This document shows positions 26,001 to 34,496 of a stretch of DNA of 64,000 bases, piece by piece (within the stretch, counting starts at the first letter, position 1; every line of letters starts with the position of its first letter). The notes beneath the pieces were generated by a model. The model ran no database searches and had not been told where the DNA came from. It saw only the letters and a program-made list of their open reading frames with translations. Location of the stretch: assembly GCA_963555835.3 (NCBI GenBank), contig CAUVWZ020000002.1:1488001-1552000 (forward strand), given 5' to 3'. This DNA is from JAPUME01 sp027294185 (lineage in GTDB: Bacteria > Acidobacteriota > Terriglobia > UBA7540 > JAPUME01). The translations under genes and the position numbers were made by a program.

Positions 26001-26496
26001 CCAGCGGTTCACCTTCCCGCGCCAGAAGCAGGGGCGTCTGCTCTCGATTGCCGATTACTTTGCGCCGCGTGATGGCGACCGCACGGACGTCATCGGCCTC
26101 TCGGTGGTGACGATGGGCGCGCGGGTATCCGAAGAGACCCAGAAATTATTCGAAGCGGGAGAGTATACCCCTTACCTCTACCTGCACGGGCTGGGGGTCG
26201 AGTCCGCCGAAGCGCTGGCGGAGCTGCTCCACAAGAGAATGAGGGAAGAGTTGGGCATCGCGGGCGCCGATGGAAAGCGGACCACGGACCTGTTTCACCA
26301 GAAGTATTGCGGCTCGCGCTACTCGTTCGGCTACCCGGCCTGCCCGAACCTGGAAGACCAGACGAAAATCTTCGCGCTGCTCCATCCTGAAGAGGCCATC
26401 GGAGTCCGCCTCACCTCCACCTTCCAGCTCGAACCGGAACAATCCACCTCCGCCATCGTCGTCCATCACCCGCAAGCCAAGTACTTCATGGTGTAA
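23011..26496 (+). CDS. metH: cobalamin-dependent methionine synthase
   Basis: 1161 residues, close to the usual full length. Domains in order: homocysteine-binding (about 1-310; zinc ligands Cys222, Cys288, Cys289), pterin-binding (about 335-600), B12 cap and B12-binding (about 640-860; DVHDIG with His735 as lower cobalt ligand), then the S-adenosylmethionine-dependent reactivation domain (about 900-1160; RYSFGYPACP). It transfers the methyl of 5-methyltetrahydrofolate to homocysteine. A Pro/Ala-rich linker joins the last two domains. A convergent cystathionine gamma-synthase-type gene lies 14 bases downstream. Confidence 0.96.
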   Translation: MSAYLQAVRDRVVIYDGAMGTSLQAHDLSLDDYWAKEGCSEVLVLSRPDVVRDIHASFFKVGCDVVETNTFGATRIVLAEYDLQDKVAEINLAAVSLARQVASDFSTPEKPRFVAGSMGPTTKLPSLGHIGFDDMAEAYQEQAAALIEGGVDVLLIETCQDLLQGKAALAGVFDAIQAAGKRLSVTLQVTLEPTGTMLLGTEIGAALAALEPFDIDILGLNCATGPEEMNDAVRFLCHNSPKHVSVLPNAGLPQNVGGQAVYTLKPAELAEYHKRFVAEYGVRVVGGCCGTTPEHLKAVVKTVGKLEPAHREVVPVAAASSAYSAVPLDLDPKPLVVAEEMNTTTQKDDFRKLVQNGKYDDILSLAKRLVNQGSHMLDLCCAIVGEDEKAYVSAVLEKIATRVPAPILVDSTEADVVEEGLKRIPGKAIINSINLEDGETRTDKVLPMAKRYGAGVIALTIDEDGMALKAEKKVAIAKRIFELATKKHGIRPIDLIFDLLTLPVSTGQEEYRTAGLETLKAVRLLKKELPEVKTILGVSNISFGLSAYSRRVLNSVFTHEAVNHGLDIAIVNYAKIYPLYKIPEREVALARRLIFHDTSDGEPLTKFMEHFSGIKKKPETPVEDLVKLSAEDRLKHCIINGEKAIGEGPRRQALEQILEEALERYTPLELINDVLLDGMRTVGELFGARKMQLPSVLDSASVMKQAVAYLEPKMDKVEGTHKGIIVLATVKGDVHDIGKNLVDIILSNNGYRVENLGIKQPGANIISAAEKIGADAIGLSGLLVKSTVEMKYVLQDLERQGLKFPVLCGGAALTRKYVEADLRREYSSAVFYGADAFAGLHIMGDLTSENEQERESKLKEGRTPKEAPKPAVVLEEAPAIRSEAVAPAPDIPTPPFFGARTETGFDLREVFDYINETALFKNQWQLKTASKDDYLRLVEEKYQRILKDLQEKAIAGGWLEPRAVYGYFPCRSDGNDVILYAPSENGTPPDNSKPKEIQRFTFPRQKQGRLLSIADYFAPRDGDRTDVIGLSVVTMGARVSEETQKLFEAGEYTPYLYLHGLGVESAEALAELLHKRMREELGIAGADGKRTTDLFHQKYCGSRYSFGYPACPNLEDQTKIFALLHPEEAIGVRLTSTFQLEPEQSTSAIVVHHPQAKYFMV

Positions 26497-26510
26497 GCGG
26501 ACCTGGACAT

Positions 26511-27650
26511 CTAGATTCTCCCTAATGCCTGTTCAAGGTCGCCAATGATGTCCTCGACATCCTCCAGTCCGACCGAGATGCGCAGCAACCCTTCGGTCAG
26601 CCCGGAACGCTCGCGTTGGGCGGGCGTGAGCGAGGAGTGCGACATGGTGACGGGGTGGGAGACGATGGACTCCGCTCCCCCCAGGCTCCCTGAGAAGGCA
26701 CAGAGCCGCAAGGCACCCGAAACCTTCTTTGCGTTTTCGAGGCTGCCGGTCTCGAAGCTCACCATTCCCCCGAAGCCGCTCATCTGTTTCTTTGCCAACT
26801 CGTAACCCGGATTCGCAGGGAAGCCCGGGTAGAAAACCTCTACCACTTTGGCGCGCCTTTTCAGGAACTCGGCCACGGCGGCGGCATTCTGGTTGTGCTG
26901 TCGCATGCGCACGGGCAGGGTCTTCAAACTTCGCAGCACCAGCCAACTGTCGAAAGGGCTGAGAACCGCTCCCACCGAACTCTGGATTATCTTCACCCGT
27001 TCGGCCAGCCCCGCATCACTCACGATAACAGCCCCGCCGATGCCGTCGCTGTGCCCGTTCAGGTACTTCGTCGTGGAATGAATCACAATGTCTGCGCCAC
27101 ATTCCAAGGGCCGCTGCAGGTAGGGGGTCATAAAGGTGTTATCGACCGCCAACAGGGCATCGTGGCGGTGGGCCAGCTCCCCACAGGCAGCCAGGTCTGT
27201 GATCTCCATCATCGGATTCGAGGGAGTCTCGATGTAGAGCATCCGCGTCGAGGGCCGGAAGGCTGCCTCCATCCGGTCAAGCTTCGTGGTGTCGGCATAG
27301 GTAATTTCAAGGCCCCAGTCCTTCATCACCTGCTCGAGCAGGCGGTAGGTTCCCCCGTAGAGGTTGTCACCGGCGACGATGTGGTCCCCGGTTTTCAGGA
27401 GCGTCAGCGAGGCATGGATGGCCGCCACACCCGAGGCGAAGGCAAAGCCGTGCCTGCCGGCTTCGAGTTGAGCAAGGCATTTTTCAAGGGCAGCGCGCGT
27501 CGGGTTGCCCGTGCGCGAGTACTGATAAGGTTGGCCTTCACCCAGCTCCTTCTGGGCAAATATGGAACTGAGATGAATGGGAACGACGACGGCGCCGGTG
27601 GCGGGGTCATGCTCCTGCCCGAAATGAATAGCATCCGTAGAAAAACCCAT
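26511..27650 (-). CDS. metB: cystathionine gamma-synthase/lyase-family PLP enzyme
   Basis: 379 residues with the Cys/Met-metabolism PLP-enzyme pattern: YSRTGNPTRAALE, the cofactor-binding AVDNTFMTPYLQRPL, and the Schiff-base Lys195 in HSTTKYLNGHSDG. Such enzymes make cystathionine from an activated homoserine and cysteine (MetB) or cleave it (gamma-lyase); sequence alone does not settle which. Proximity to metH favours a methionine-synthesis role. The gene converges on metH with 14 bases between the stop codons. Confidence 0.88.
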   Translation of the reverse strand: MGFSTDAIHFGQEHDPATGAVVVPIHLSSIFAQKELGEGQPYQYSRTGNPTRAALEKCLAQLEAGRHGFAFASGVAAIHASLTLLKTGDHIVAGDNLYGGTYRLLEQVMKDWGLEITYADTTKLDRMEAAFRPSTRMLYIETPSNPMMEITDLAACGELAHRHDALLAVDNTFMTPYLQRPLECGADIVIHSTTKYLNGHSDGIGGAVIVSDAGLAERVKIIQSSVGAVLSPFDSWLVLRSLKTLPVRMRQHNQNAAAVAEFLKRRAKVVEVFYPGFPANPGYELAKKQMSGFGGMVSFETGSLENAKKVSGALRLCAFSGSLGGAESIVSHPVTMSHSSLTPAQRERSGLTEGLLRISVGLEDVEDIIGDLEQALGRI

Positions 27651-27968
27651 AAATCCTCTCTTCCTATTCGAATCATCGCCAGATCGAGATTCCGTTCCCG
27701 CTCACGGTTGGCATTCCCTACCGGGCCTCGGCCGGGGGCCGGGGCCGGGTCACAGACAACCGTTATGGGAGAGGATCGCGGGAGCTGGCCCGGTGAATTT
27801 TAACTCGTGTTATACCAATACCTTATGCGGATGCCGAAAAACTCCCCTGGAGCCGAAAAAACGAGAACCGATTTAACCGATCAGGTATAATATTGCATCT
27901 AAACAGTATTGAGAACAACCGGCGTGCATCCCAATCGGCCGGATGAGGTTCCGGCGTCTGGAGAGAAC
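27651..27968. other. divergent intergenic region between metB and the secreted protein gene
   Basis: Contains a very GC-rich, partly self-complementary stretch (about 27718-27750) in the metB leader. A TATAAT hexamer at 27886-27891, without a clear -35, probably serves the rightward gene. The metB leader could fold extensively, but no S-adenosylmethionine riboswitch core is present in the right orientation. Confidence 0.45.
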
Positions 27969-28364
27969 ATGAAGCGGAAAGGACTTGGTCTCACCCTGGC
28001 ATTTTTGCTGGCCGGAACGGCATGGGGCCTGGCTCAGCAAAACGACAAGTCACCCCGGGAATCAAAGGAAGCCACGGTAACCGTTCTGGTCACCTCCGAG
28101 AGGACGGGCAAGCCCCTTCGCAACGCCCGCCTCACGCTCCGCTTCGGCGAGTCCGGGAAGAAAATCCGTAAGGGGTCGAGACGACGCTCCTGGAGCGCCA
28201 AGACGAATTCGAAGGGGAGTTATCGGTTCACCTACGTTCCCAAGGGAAGGATCGTCCTCCTTGTGACCGCCGAAAACCACCAGTCGCTGGGCAAGGAATT
28301 CGAAGTCTATGACGATAATGCCACCATCGAAGTAACCCTCAAGAAGCCCCAGCCGCTTCTCTGA
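27969..28364 (+). CDS. secreted protein with a carboxypeptidase-regulatory-like beta domain
   Basis: 131 residues from the ATG after GGAGAG. A signal peptide (about 1-22) is followed by a single beta-sandwich-like domain (about 38-128) with the ATVTVLVTSERTGKPLRNA and SYRFTYVPKGRIVLLV segments typical of transthyretin-like/CarboxypepD_reg folds. These modules are common in exported acidobacterial proteins. The role is unknown; it may bind or stabilise surface components. Confidence 0.65.
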   Translation: MKRKGLGLTLAFLLAGTAWGLAQQNDKSPRESKEATVTVLVTSERTGKPLRNARLTLRFGESGKKIRKGSRRRSWSAKTNSKGSYRFTYVPKGRIVLLVTAENHQSLGKEFEVYDDNATIEVTLKKPQPLL

Positions 28365-28461
28365 ACTCCCCTGGTTCTTCCTCGTCTCTCGCCTGCTCCA
28401 AGTTGGTGCAAAGAGCTAAAAGTCTTTGCAGAAGAAAGCATTATCCGATTCGCCCTCCCCG

Positions 28462-28495
28462 TTATCCACAAGGTTATCAACAGAACTGTTGATAA
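28462..28495. promoter_or_regulatory. cluster of DnaA-box-like sites forming a palindrome
   Basis: TTATCCACA (28462-28470) is an exact consensus DnaA box. TTATCAACA (28474-28482) and its inverted partner (28487-28495) each deviate at one position. The last two lie within a perfect palindrome, GTTATCAACAG with two bases between the arms. The cluster lies between a secreted-protein gene and cutA, with no dnaA or dnaN nearby and no AT-rich stretch next to it. Confidence 0.6.
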
Positions 28496-28631
28496 CTGCC
28501 CCGGACCCATTCTCCGCCAGGCTGCGATCCTCTTGAACTCTAAGTAATACGAAAGGCGTGGGATCGCCGGATGGCAGGCAAGGAAGGGACAAAGGCAAAG
28601 GAGCCTTGCGGCGCTGCCCATGCCTCGCCCG

Positions 28632-28964
28632 CTAAGAGATTTCCTCACCCTGCAGGCTTTCTGCGAGCCAGTGGAGGTAGTTCGTCGCGCCTTCAATAAT
28701 GGGAAGGCAGATAATTTCAGGGGTGCCGTAGCTGTGCAGGTGGCCGATTTCCGACTGCAATTCCCCGAACAGGCGCCGGGAAGTCTTAATCATCATTATG
28801 TACTCCTGCTCATCGGCAACTTTCCCTTCCCAACGGTAGATGGATTGCACAGGAGCGGATATATTTACGCAGGCGGCCAGTCTCTTTTCCACCAGAGCCC
28901 GGGCAATCTTCCGGCATTCCTCAAGGTCCGATGCCGTCACCAGAACCACCACCTTGTCCGTCAC
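28632..28964 (-). CDS. cutA: CutA1 divalent-cation tolerance protein
   Basis: 110 residues from a GTG preceded by GGGGGA; a longer frame would run into the divergent promoter and is rejected. The ferredoxin-like CutA1 fold is evident: KVVVLVTASDLEECRKIA, LAACVNI, SIYRWEGKV, YIMMIKTS and the closing PEIICLPI and YLHWL segments. CutA1 trimers bind copper in vitro and were linked to metal tolerance, though their cellular role is unsettled. It is divergent from the phosphohexomutase gene. Confidence 0.92.
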   Translation of the reverse strand: MTDKVVVLVTASDLEECRKIARALVEKRLAACVNISAPVQSIYRWEGKVADEQEYIMMIKTSRRLFGELQSEIGHLHSYGTPEIICLPIIEGATNYLHWLAESLQGEEIS

Positions 28965-28998
28965 AAATCCCCCCTGGGCAACTCTGATGCCGTGAAAG

Positions 28999-29027
28999 TT
29001 GCCAGAAACCCTGCGCAAAGATACAAT
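28999..29027 (+). promoter_or_regulatory. sigma-70-type promoter of the mutase-ftsB-bio operon
   Basis: TTGCCA at 28999-29004 and TACAAT at 29022-29027 are spaced by 17 bases. The start codon is only ten bases after the -10 box and no Shine-Dalgarno sequence is present, so the transcript should be leaderless or nearly so. Confidence 0.65.
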
Positions 29028-29036
29028 AGTCCGGCA

Positions 29037-30449
29037 ATGCCAGGCAACGTGATTCGTTTCGGCACCTCGGGTTGGCGTGGCCTCATCGCCGAAGATTTCA
29101 CCTTCCACAACGTCCGGGCGGCCTCCTCCGCCATCGCTCACTTCCTGCTCTCCTCGAAACCCGACGCCAGCGCCATCGTCGGCTATGACACCCGATTTTT
29201 GTCAGAGCAATTCGCGGCCGCAGCCGCTGAGGTCCTCATTTCCCACGGCATCCGGGCAACCCTTTGCACGCGACCGGACCCGACCCCGGCCCTGAGTTTT
29301 GAAATCCGTCGGGGGGGCTACGATGCCGGGGTGAATTTCACCGCCAGCCACAATCCCGCCCTCTACAACGGGTTGAAGTTTTCCACCGCCAACGGCGCTC
29401 CCGCCCTATCCGAGGTAACCCGTGAAGTCGAATCCCTGGCCGCTCGCGTACTGGCCGGTGATTTGCCTCTGCGGGGAAGCGGGGAGCAAAAGGATGCCGA
29501 ATCCTCCGACCCACGTCCCCCCTATCTCAACGCCGTGCGGAAGATAGTGGACTTCGATACCCTGCGCAAAGGCAAACTTCGCGTCGGCTACGATCCTCTT
29601 TTCGGCACCGGATGGGGGTATCTGGACACCCTGCTCGAAGAGGGAGGCGTCTCCCTGCGCCCCCTTCACAACTACCGCGACGTGCTGTTCGCGGGCGAAG
29701 GTCCCGACCCCTCCGAGAAGAATCTGGCCGAACTGGGCCGCCTGGTGCGGGAGGAGAAGCTCAACCTGGGATTCGCCACCGACGGCGACGCCGACCGCTT
29801 CGGTATGGTCGATGCCGACGGCAGCTTCATTCAGCCGAACTTTATCCTGGCCCTCCTTCTGGATTATCTGATCGAAGTCCGGAAGTTCCCCGGCGGCGCC
29901 GGACGGTCCGTTGCCAGCACTCATCTGGTCGATGCCGTTGCCGCCCACCATGGCGTGGCTCTCTACCAGACGCCGGTGGGATTCAAATATGTGGGGCAGC
30001 TCCTTCTGGAAGACAAGATCGCGCTGGGAGGAGAAGAAAGCGCGGGTCTTTCGGTAAGGGGCCACATTCCGGAGAAAGATGGGATACTGGCCTGCCTGCT
30101 GGTGGCGGAGATGGTGGCCCATCGCGGGCAATCGCTCGGCGAACAGATTAAGGCCCTCTACCGAAAGGTGGGGGAGTACCACCCCGTCCGCCTGAATTTC
30201 TCCCTGGATGATTCCGTACAGTCCGCCCTGATTGCGAAGTTGGACCGGGAGCACAACCGCTTTAATTCGCAAAAGGTGAGGGAGACGGATCGCACAGATG
30301 GGCTTAAAATGATCCTTGAAGACGGCTCCTGGGTGCTGTTTCGGATGTCAGGAACCGAGCCGCTTTGCCGATGCTACTGCGAGGCCCACTCGTTGCCGGA
30401 CCTGGATCGATTGACGGCGGCGGCCAAACGATTCATATTTGATGACTGA
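29037..30449 (+). CDS. phosphoglucomutase/phosphomannomutase-family enzyme
   Basis: 470 residues with the alpha-D-phosphohexomutase motifs: an FGTSGWRG start, the phosphoserine loop TASHNP (Ser104), the metal loop DGDADRFG, the sugar loop GGEESAGLS and the C-terminal phosphate loop FRMSGTEP. It interconverts sugar 1- and 6-phosphates; whether glucose, mannose or glucosamine is not decidable from motifs. The start at 29037 follows the promoter directly. Frames beginning near 28620 overlap cutA and are rejected. ftsB starts at the next base after the stop. Confidence 0.9.
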   Translation: MPGNVIRFGTSGWRGLIAEDFTFHNVRAASSAIAHFLLSSKPDASAIVGYDTRFLSEQFAAAAAEVLISHGIRATLCTRPDPTPALSFEIRRGGYDAGVNFTASHNPALYNGLKFSTANGAPALSEVTREVESLAARVLAGDLPLRGSGEQKDAESSDPRPPYLNAVRKIVDFDTLRKGKLRVGYDPLFGTGWGYLDTLLEEGGVSLRPLHNYRDVLFAGEGPDPSEKNLAELGRLVREEKLNLGFATDGDADRFGMVDADGSFIQPNFILALLLDYLIEVRKFPGGAGRSVASTHLVDAVAAHHGVALYQTPVGFKYVGQLLLEDKIALGGEESAGLSVRGHIPEKDGILACLLVAEMVAHRGQSLGEQIKALYRKVGEYHPVRLNFSLDDSVQSALIAKLDREHNRFNSQKVRETDRTDGLKMILEDGSWVLFRMSGTEPLCRCYCEAHSLPDLDRLTAAAKRFIFDD

Positions 30450-30845
30450 ATGGATGATGATCGGCGGATGGCTGAGGTGAAATCGAAGCCCGGGAAGAGA
30501 CTCCGCTACCGCAGGGCGCTGATCCTGCTCGCGATCGCGCTATCTGTGCTGGCTGGGAATGCAATATTCGGCGAGGGCGGCCTGCGCGTTCTGCTCGAAG
30601 CCCGGCGGGAAAATCAAGGGCTCGAGCAGGAAATCGAAAGGCTCGAGCAGGAAAATCGGCAGTTGGAAGGCGAAATTCAGGGCTTACGAAGCGATCCGGC
30701 AGCCATCGAAAAGGTGGCCCGAGAGCAGATGCAAATGGCTAAGCCCGGCGAAATCATCTTCACTCTGCCGTACGACCAGGGACAGGAGAATCGCAGCCTC
30801 CCTCCCATCCGAGAGGAAGCCGACGCCGACCCGGCGAAACCTTAA
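30450..30845 (+). CDS. ftsB: FtsB/DivIC-type septum formation protein
   Basis: 131 residues: a basic cytoplasmic tail, one transmembrane helix (about 23-42) and a coiled coil (about 50-80, ENQGLEQEIERLEQENRQLEG). The conserved IEKVAREQMQMAKPGEIIF box typical of FtsB/DivIC follows. In known bacteria it joins FtsL and FtsQ at the division site. The C-terminal tail is disordered and acidic. It sits between the mutase gene and the biotin genes, probably in one transcript. Confidence 0.85.
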   Translation: MDDDRRMAEVKSKPGKRLRYRRALILLAIALSVLAGNAIFGEGGLRVLLEARRENQGLEQEIERLEQENRQLEGEIQGLRSDPAAIEKVAREQMQMAKPGEIIFTLPYDQGQENRSLPPIREEADADPAKP

Positions 30846-30874
30846 TAAAGAAAAGAGAAGATCGGAGAGGATCC

Positions 30875-31960
30875 ATGCCGACCCCAACCCCACTGACGAA
30901 GGAAACTACGAAATGGCAGGCCCTGGCGAAAAAAGCCCTGGAAGAGGATCTGCTGACCCGCGAGGAGTCCCTGGCGGTCCTCAGCGCGGGGAACGAAGAT
31001 CTGCTGGCTCTGGTGGCCGCCGCCTACGAGGTTCGCCGCCGCTACCACGGACGTCGAGTCAAGCTCAACCTTCTGATCAATGCCAAAAGCGGGCTGTGCC
31101 CCGAAGACTGCGCCTATTGCTCGCAGTCGAGCGTGGCGGACTCGGGTGTCAATCGCTACAAACTCCTCCCCAACCAGACCGTCGTCGAGGGCGCGCGTCG
31201 TGCGGTGGAGCTGCAAGCTCACACCTATTGCATCGTGATGAGCGGGCGCTCTCCCACGGAAAAGGAATTGGACGAGGTGGTGGGCACGGTTCGGGAAATC
31301 AAACGGAAGCATTCGCTCAAGATTTGCGCCTGCCTGGGACTGCTCTCGGATGCTCAAGCGGCCCGGCTCCGCGAGGCCGGCGTTGACCGCGTAAACCACA
31401 ACGTCAATACCAGCGAGAACTTTCATCCCAAAATCTGCTCCACACACACTTACCAGGACCGGGTCCGAACCATCGAGGCCGTGAAAAAGGCGAATCTCTC
31501 GCCTTGCTGCGGCGGCATCTTCGGAATGGGAGAGAGCGACGAGGATATCGTCGACCTGGCCCGCGCGCTTCGCGAGCTCGACGTTGATTCGATTCCGCTC
31601 AACTTTCTCATCCCGATTCCGGGCACCCCGATCGAGCCTTCGAACAGCCTTACGCCCGTCAAGTGCCTGGCGATTCTGTGCCTGTTCCGCTTCCTGAACC
31701 CGTCGAAAGAAATTCGCATCGCCGGAGGACGCGAGCTCCATCTGCGCTCGCTTCAGGCGCTCGGCCTGTATGTGGCCGACTCCATCTTCATCGGAGACTA
31801 CCTCACTACCGCCGGCCAGGAGCCGTCTGAAGATCTGCAAATGATCGCAGACCTGGGCTTCGAGGTGGCGACCTACCCTTCCCCTGGCTTGAGCGCTGAG
31901 ATGAACGCTGAAATAAACGCCGGAGTCGGCGCCGGTTCAGGCGCCCCCCTAAGCGAATGA
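30875..31960 (+). CDS. bioB: biotin synthase
   Basis: 361 residues; radical-SAM enzyme that inserts sulfur into dethiobiotin. The [4Fe-4S] ligands are Cys75, Cys79 and Cys82 (CPEDCAYC), followed by the YCSQSS motif. Further conserved patches are RVNHNVNTSE and GGIFGMGE, and the IAGGREL stretch carries the arginine ligand of the second cluster. GGAGAG precedes the ATG. The extra C-terminal tail (EMNAEINAGVGAGSG) is low-complexity. The end overlaps bioF by an ATGA junction. Confidence 0.95.
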   Translation: MPTPTPLTKETTKWQALAKKALEEDLLTREESLAVLSAGNEDLLALVAAAYEVRRRYHGRRVKLNLLINAKSGLCPEDCAYCSQSSVADSGVNRYKLLPNQTVVEGARRAVELQAHTYCIVMSGRSPTEKELDEVVGTVREIKRKHSLKICACLGLLSDAQAARLREAGVDRVNHNVNTSENFHPKICSTHTYQDRVRTIEAVKKANLSPCCGGIFGMGESDEDIVDLARALRELDVDSIPLNFLIPIPGTPIEPSNSLTPVKCLAILCLFRFLNPSKEIRIAGGRELHLRSLQALGLYVADSIFIGDYLTTAGQEPSEDLQMIADLGFEVATYPSPGLSAEMNAEINAGVGAGSGAPLSE

Positions 31961-33159
31961 ACTGGCCCAGCGATGAACTGGAATCCCTCCGGGCCCGTCA
32001 CCTGCTCCGAAGGCTGCGCTCGACCGAGGGCACCGAGCCAAGGACTGTTCTGAACGGACAGACGGTCCTGCTGCTCTGCTCCAATAATTACCTGGGACTG
32101 GCCAACCACCCTGCGCTGGCGGAGGCCGCCCGCAGTGCCTTGGAACGCTACGGCACGAGCGCATCCGGCTCACGTCTGGTAAGCGGCAGCCTTGCGCTTC
32201 ACGGACAACTGGAAAAGCGAGTGGCCGAATGGATGGGTACGGAGGCGGCCCTGGTGTTCAACTCCGGCTACCAGGCGAACGTCGGAGCGATTCCCGCGCT
32301 GGCCCGGGAAGGCGACCTGATCCTAAGCGATGAGCTGAACCACGCCAGCCTCATCGACGGCTGCCGCCTCTCACGCGCCCGAACACGCGTCTTTCGCCAC
32401 GCCGACCCCCAACATCTCGAATCCCTGCTGGCAGAGAATTCCACCGCAAGCCGGACCGGGAAAAACATCATCGTGACCGAATCGGTCTTTTCCGTTGACG
32501 GCGATCTCGCCCCGCTCACAGAGATCGCCTCGCTGGCCCGCCGCTTCGATGCCCTGCTCATCGTTGATGAAGCGCACGCCGTGGGCGTCTTCGGCCCTGC
32601 TGGAGCTGGCCGGGTCGAAGAACTTCAACTCGAATTGGCGGTGGATATTCGAATGGGGACGTTCAGCAAAGCTCTGGGAAGTTTTGGCGCCTTCGTGGCG
32701 GGGCGCCGGGACCTGATCGAATATCTCGTCAATCGTGCCCGCAGCTTTATCTATTCCACCGCGCTTCCGCCGGCAACGCTGGGAGCATCGCTCGCTGCTA
32801 TCCAGGCTATCCAGAGAGAGCCCGAACGGCGCAAATCCCTCTGGGAGAACGTCCGATTCCTGCGTGAAGGCCTGAAAGATCAGGGCTGGAGTCTGCTCTC
32901 GGAGGCAAGCCAGATCCTTCCGGTTCTGATCGGCGAGGCTCGGGAAACGATGGAGGTGACCGACGAGCTGCTCGCGCACGGCGTCTTCGCACAAGGATTG
33001 CGGGAGCCCACCGTACCTCGCGGGACTTCCCGCCTGCGGCTGACCCCGATGGCGACTCACAATCGTGAGGATTTGACACAAGCGTTGGCCGCCTTTGACG
33101 AGGTCGGCACGGCAAGGAGGAAACGGGGTTGGACACCTGTGTCGGCTACGACAAGCTGA
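31957..33159 (+). CDS. bioF: 8-amino-7-oxononanoate synthase
   Basis: 400 residues; PLP enzyme condensing pimeloyl thioester with alanine. Motifs: NNYLGLANHP, GSRLVSGS, the cofactor motif VDEAHAVGVFG, and Schiff-base Lys238 in GTFSKALGSFG. The close relative Kbl (2-amino-3-ketobutyrate ligase) is excluded by the biotin operon. The 3' end overlaps bioA by 31 bases, which fixes translational coupling. Confidence 0.93.
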   Translation: MNWPSDELESLRARHLLRRLRSTEGTEPRTVLNGQTVLLLCSNNYLGLANHPALAEAARSALERYGTSASGSRLVSGSLALHGQLEKRVAEWMGTEAALVFNSGYQANVGAIPALAREGDLILSDELNHASLIDGCRLSRARTRVFRHADPQHLESLLAENSTASRTGKNIIVTESVFSVDGDLAPLTEIASLARRFDALLIVDEAHAVGVFGPAGAGRVEELQLELAVDIRMGTFSKALGSFGAFVAGRRDLIEYLVNRARSFIYSTALPPATLGASLAAIQAIQREPERRKSLWENVRFLREGLKDQGWSLLSEASQILPVLIGEARETMEVTDELLAHGVFAQGLREPTVPRGTSRLRLTPMATHNREDLTQALAAFDEVGTARRKRGWTPVSATTS

Positions 33160-34496
33160 AAGAGTGGGACCATCGCCACCTGTGGCACCCCTTCACGCAA
33201 ATGCAGGAGTGGCTCGCGGAAGACCCACTGGTCATCGTGCGAGGCGAAAAGAATTATCTCTATGACACTGAGGGCCGCCGCTACCTGGACGGCGTCTCCT
33301 CCCTTTGGGCGAATCTTCACGGTCATTGCCGCCCGGAAATCAACGAGGCGATTCGCAAACAGTTGGATCTGGTGTCGCACTCGACCCTGCTCGGCCTTGC
33401 CAATGCTCCTTCAGCCATTCTCGCCAAAAAGATGGTTGAGGTAACCCCGCAAGGACTGGATAGAGTTTTCTACTCGGATTGCGGCGCAACGGCAGTCGAA
33501 ATCGCGCTGAAGCTGGCCGTGCAGTACTGGAAACTCAAGGGGGAAACCCGAAGGACGGAATTCGCCTCGCTTGAGGGGGCCTATCACGGAGACACCCTGG
33601 GGGCTATGAGCGTCGGTTACTCGGAGAGTTTTCACCAACACCACAGGGAACTGCTCTTCGCTTGCCACCGCATTCCCCCTCCCCATGTCTTTCGGTATTT
33701 CAAGGGCATGAGCGAAAAAGAATCCCTCGAGGCGTCGCTTGCCGCAGCCGAAAAGATTTTTGCGCAACACGGCTCGAAACTGGCCGCAGTAATTATGGAA
33801 CCCCTGATGCAGGGCGCGGCGGGCATGTGGGCGCAGCCGGCCGGATTCATAAATCGATTGAGCGAACTGGGCCACAAGTCGGGCACCCTGTTCATCGCAG
33901 ACGAAGTGGCCACCGGCTTCGGTCGCACCGGGAAGCTTTTCGCCTGCGACCATGAAGAGGTCCAACCCGATATTCTCTGCCTGGGCAAGGGCATCTCGGG
34001 CGGCTACTTGCCGCTGGCGGCCACTCTGGTGACCGAGGAGATTTTTTCCGCCTTTCTCGGGGAATACGACGAATACAAGACCTTCTTCCACGGCCACACC
34101 TACACGGGAAATCCGTTGGCCTGCGCGGCGGGCATCGCCAGCCTGGAAATCTTCGAGAAGGATGGAGTTCTCGAATCACTTCCCGGAAAGGGGTCACTGC
34201 TGGAAAAGGAGCTTCAGGAGCAGGTGTCGCCGCTTGCGCACGTCGCAGATATTCGCCGGAAAGGATTGATGGTTGGAATCGAGCTGGCGGAAGACACCGC
34301 CGAGCGTCGCGCCTACGACCCGCGAAAACGAATCGGCAAGCGCGTCATCGAACACGCACGCACCCTGGGAGTGATCCTTCGACCTCTGGGGGATGTAATT
34401 ATTCTGATGCCACCCTTGAGTATCACAGAAGAAGAACTGGTCCGGTTGGTCGAGGTAACCCGTAGCTCCATTCAGGAGGTGACGGAGAGAGCATGA
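33129..34496 (+). CDS. bioA: adenosylmethionine-8-amino-7-oxononanoate aminotransferase
   Basis: 455 residues; class III PLP aminotransferase making 7,8-diaminopelargonate. The start WHPFTQMQEW and VSSLWANLHGH patches are typical of BioA. The cofactor motif ADEVATGFGRTG precedes the lysine in CLGKGISGGYLPLAAT. The TTG start is chosen because AGGAGG lies eight bases upstream and no ATG or GTG in frame is closer. It overlaps bioF upstream and bioD downstream. Confidence 0.94.
   Translation: MDTCVGYDKLKEWDHRHLWHPFTQMQEWLAEDPLVIVRGEKNYLYDTEGRRYLDGVSSLWANLHGHCRPEINEAIRKQLDLVSHSTLLGLANAPSAILAKKMVEVTPQGLDRVFYSDCGATAVEIALKLAVQYWKLKGETRRTEFASLEGAYHGDTLGAMSVGYSESFHQHHRELLFACHRIPPPHVFRYFKGMSEKESLEASLAAAEKIFAQHGSKLAAVIMEPLMQGAAGMWAQPAGFINRLSELGHKSGTLFIADEVATGFGRTGKLFACDHEEVQPDILCLGKGISGGYLPLAATLVTEEIFSAFLGEYDEYKTFFHGHTYTGNPLACAAGIASLEIFEKDGVLESLPGKGSLLEKELQEQVSPLAHVADIRRKGLMVGIELAEDTAERRAYDPRKRIGKRVIEHARTLGVILRPLGDVIILMPPLSITEEELVRLVEVTRSSIQEVTERA

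Noticed and set aside
27740..27800. GGGAGCTGGCCCGGTGAATTT resembles part of the SAM-I riboswitch core
   Set aside because: It is on the strand opposite to metB, lacks the GGCAACC segment downstream and the closing stems, and the next rightward gene is not in methionine metabolism.
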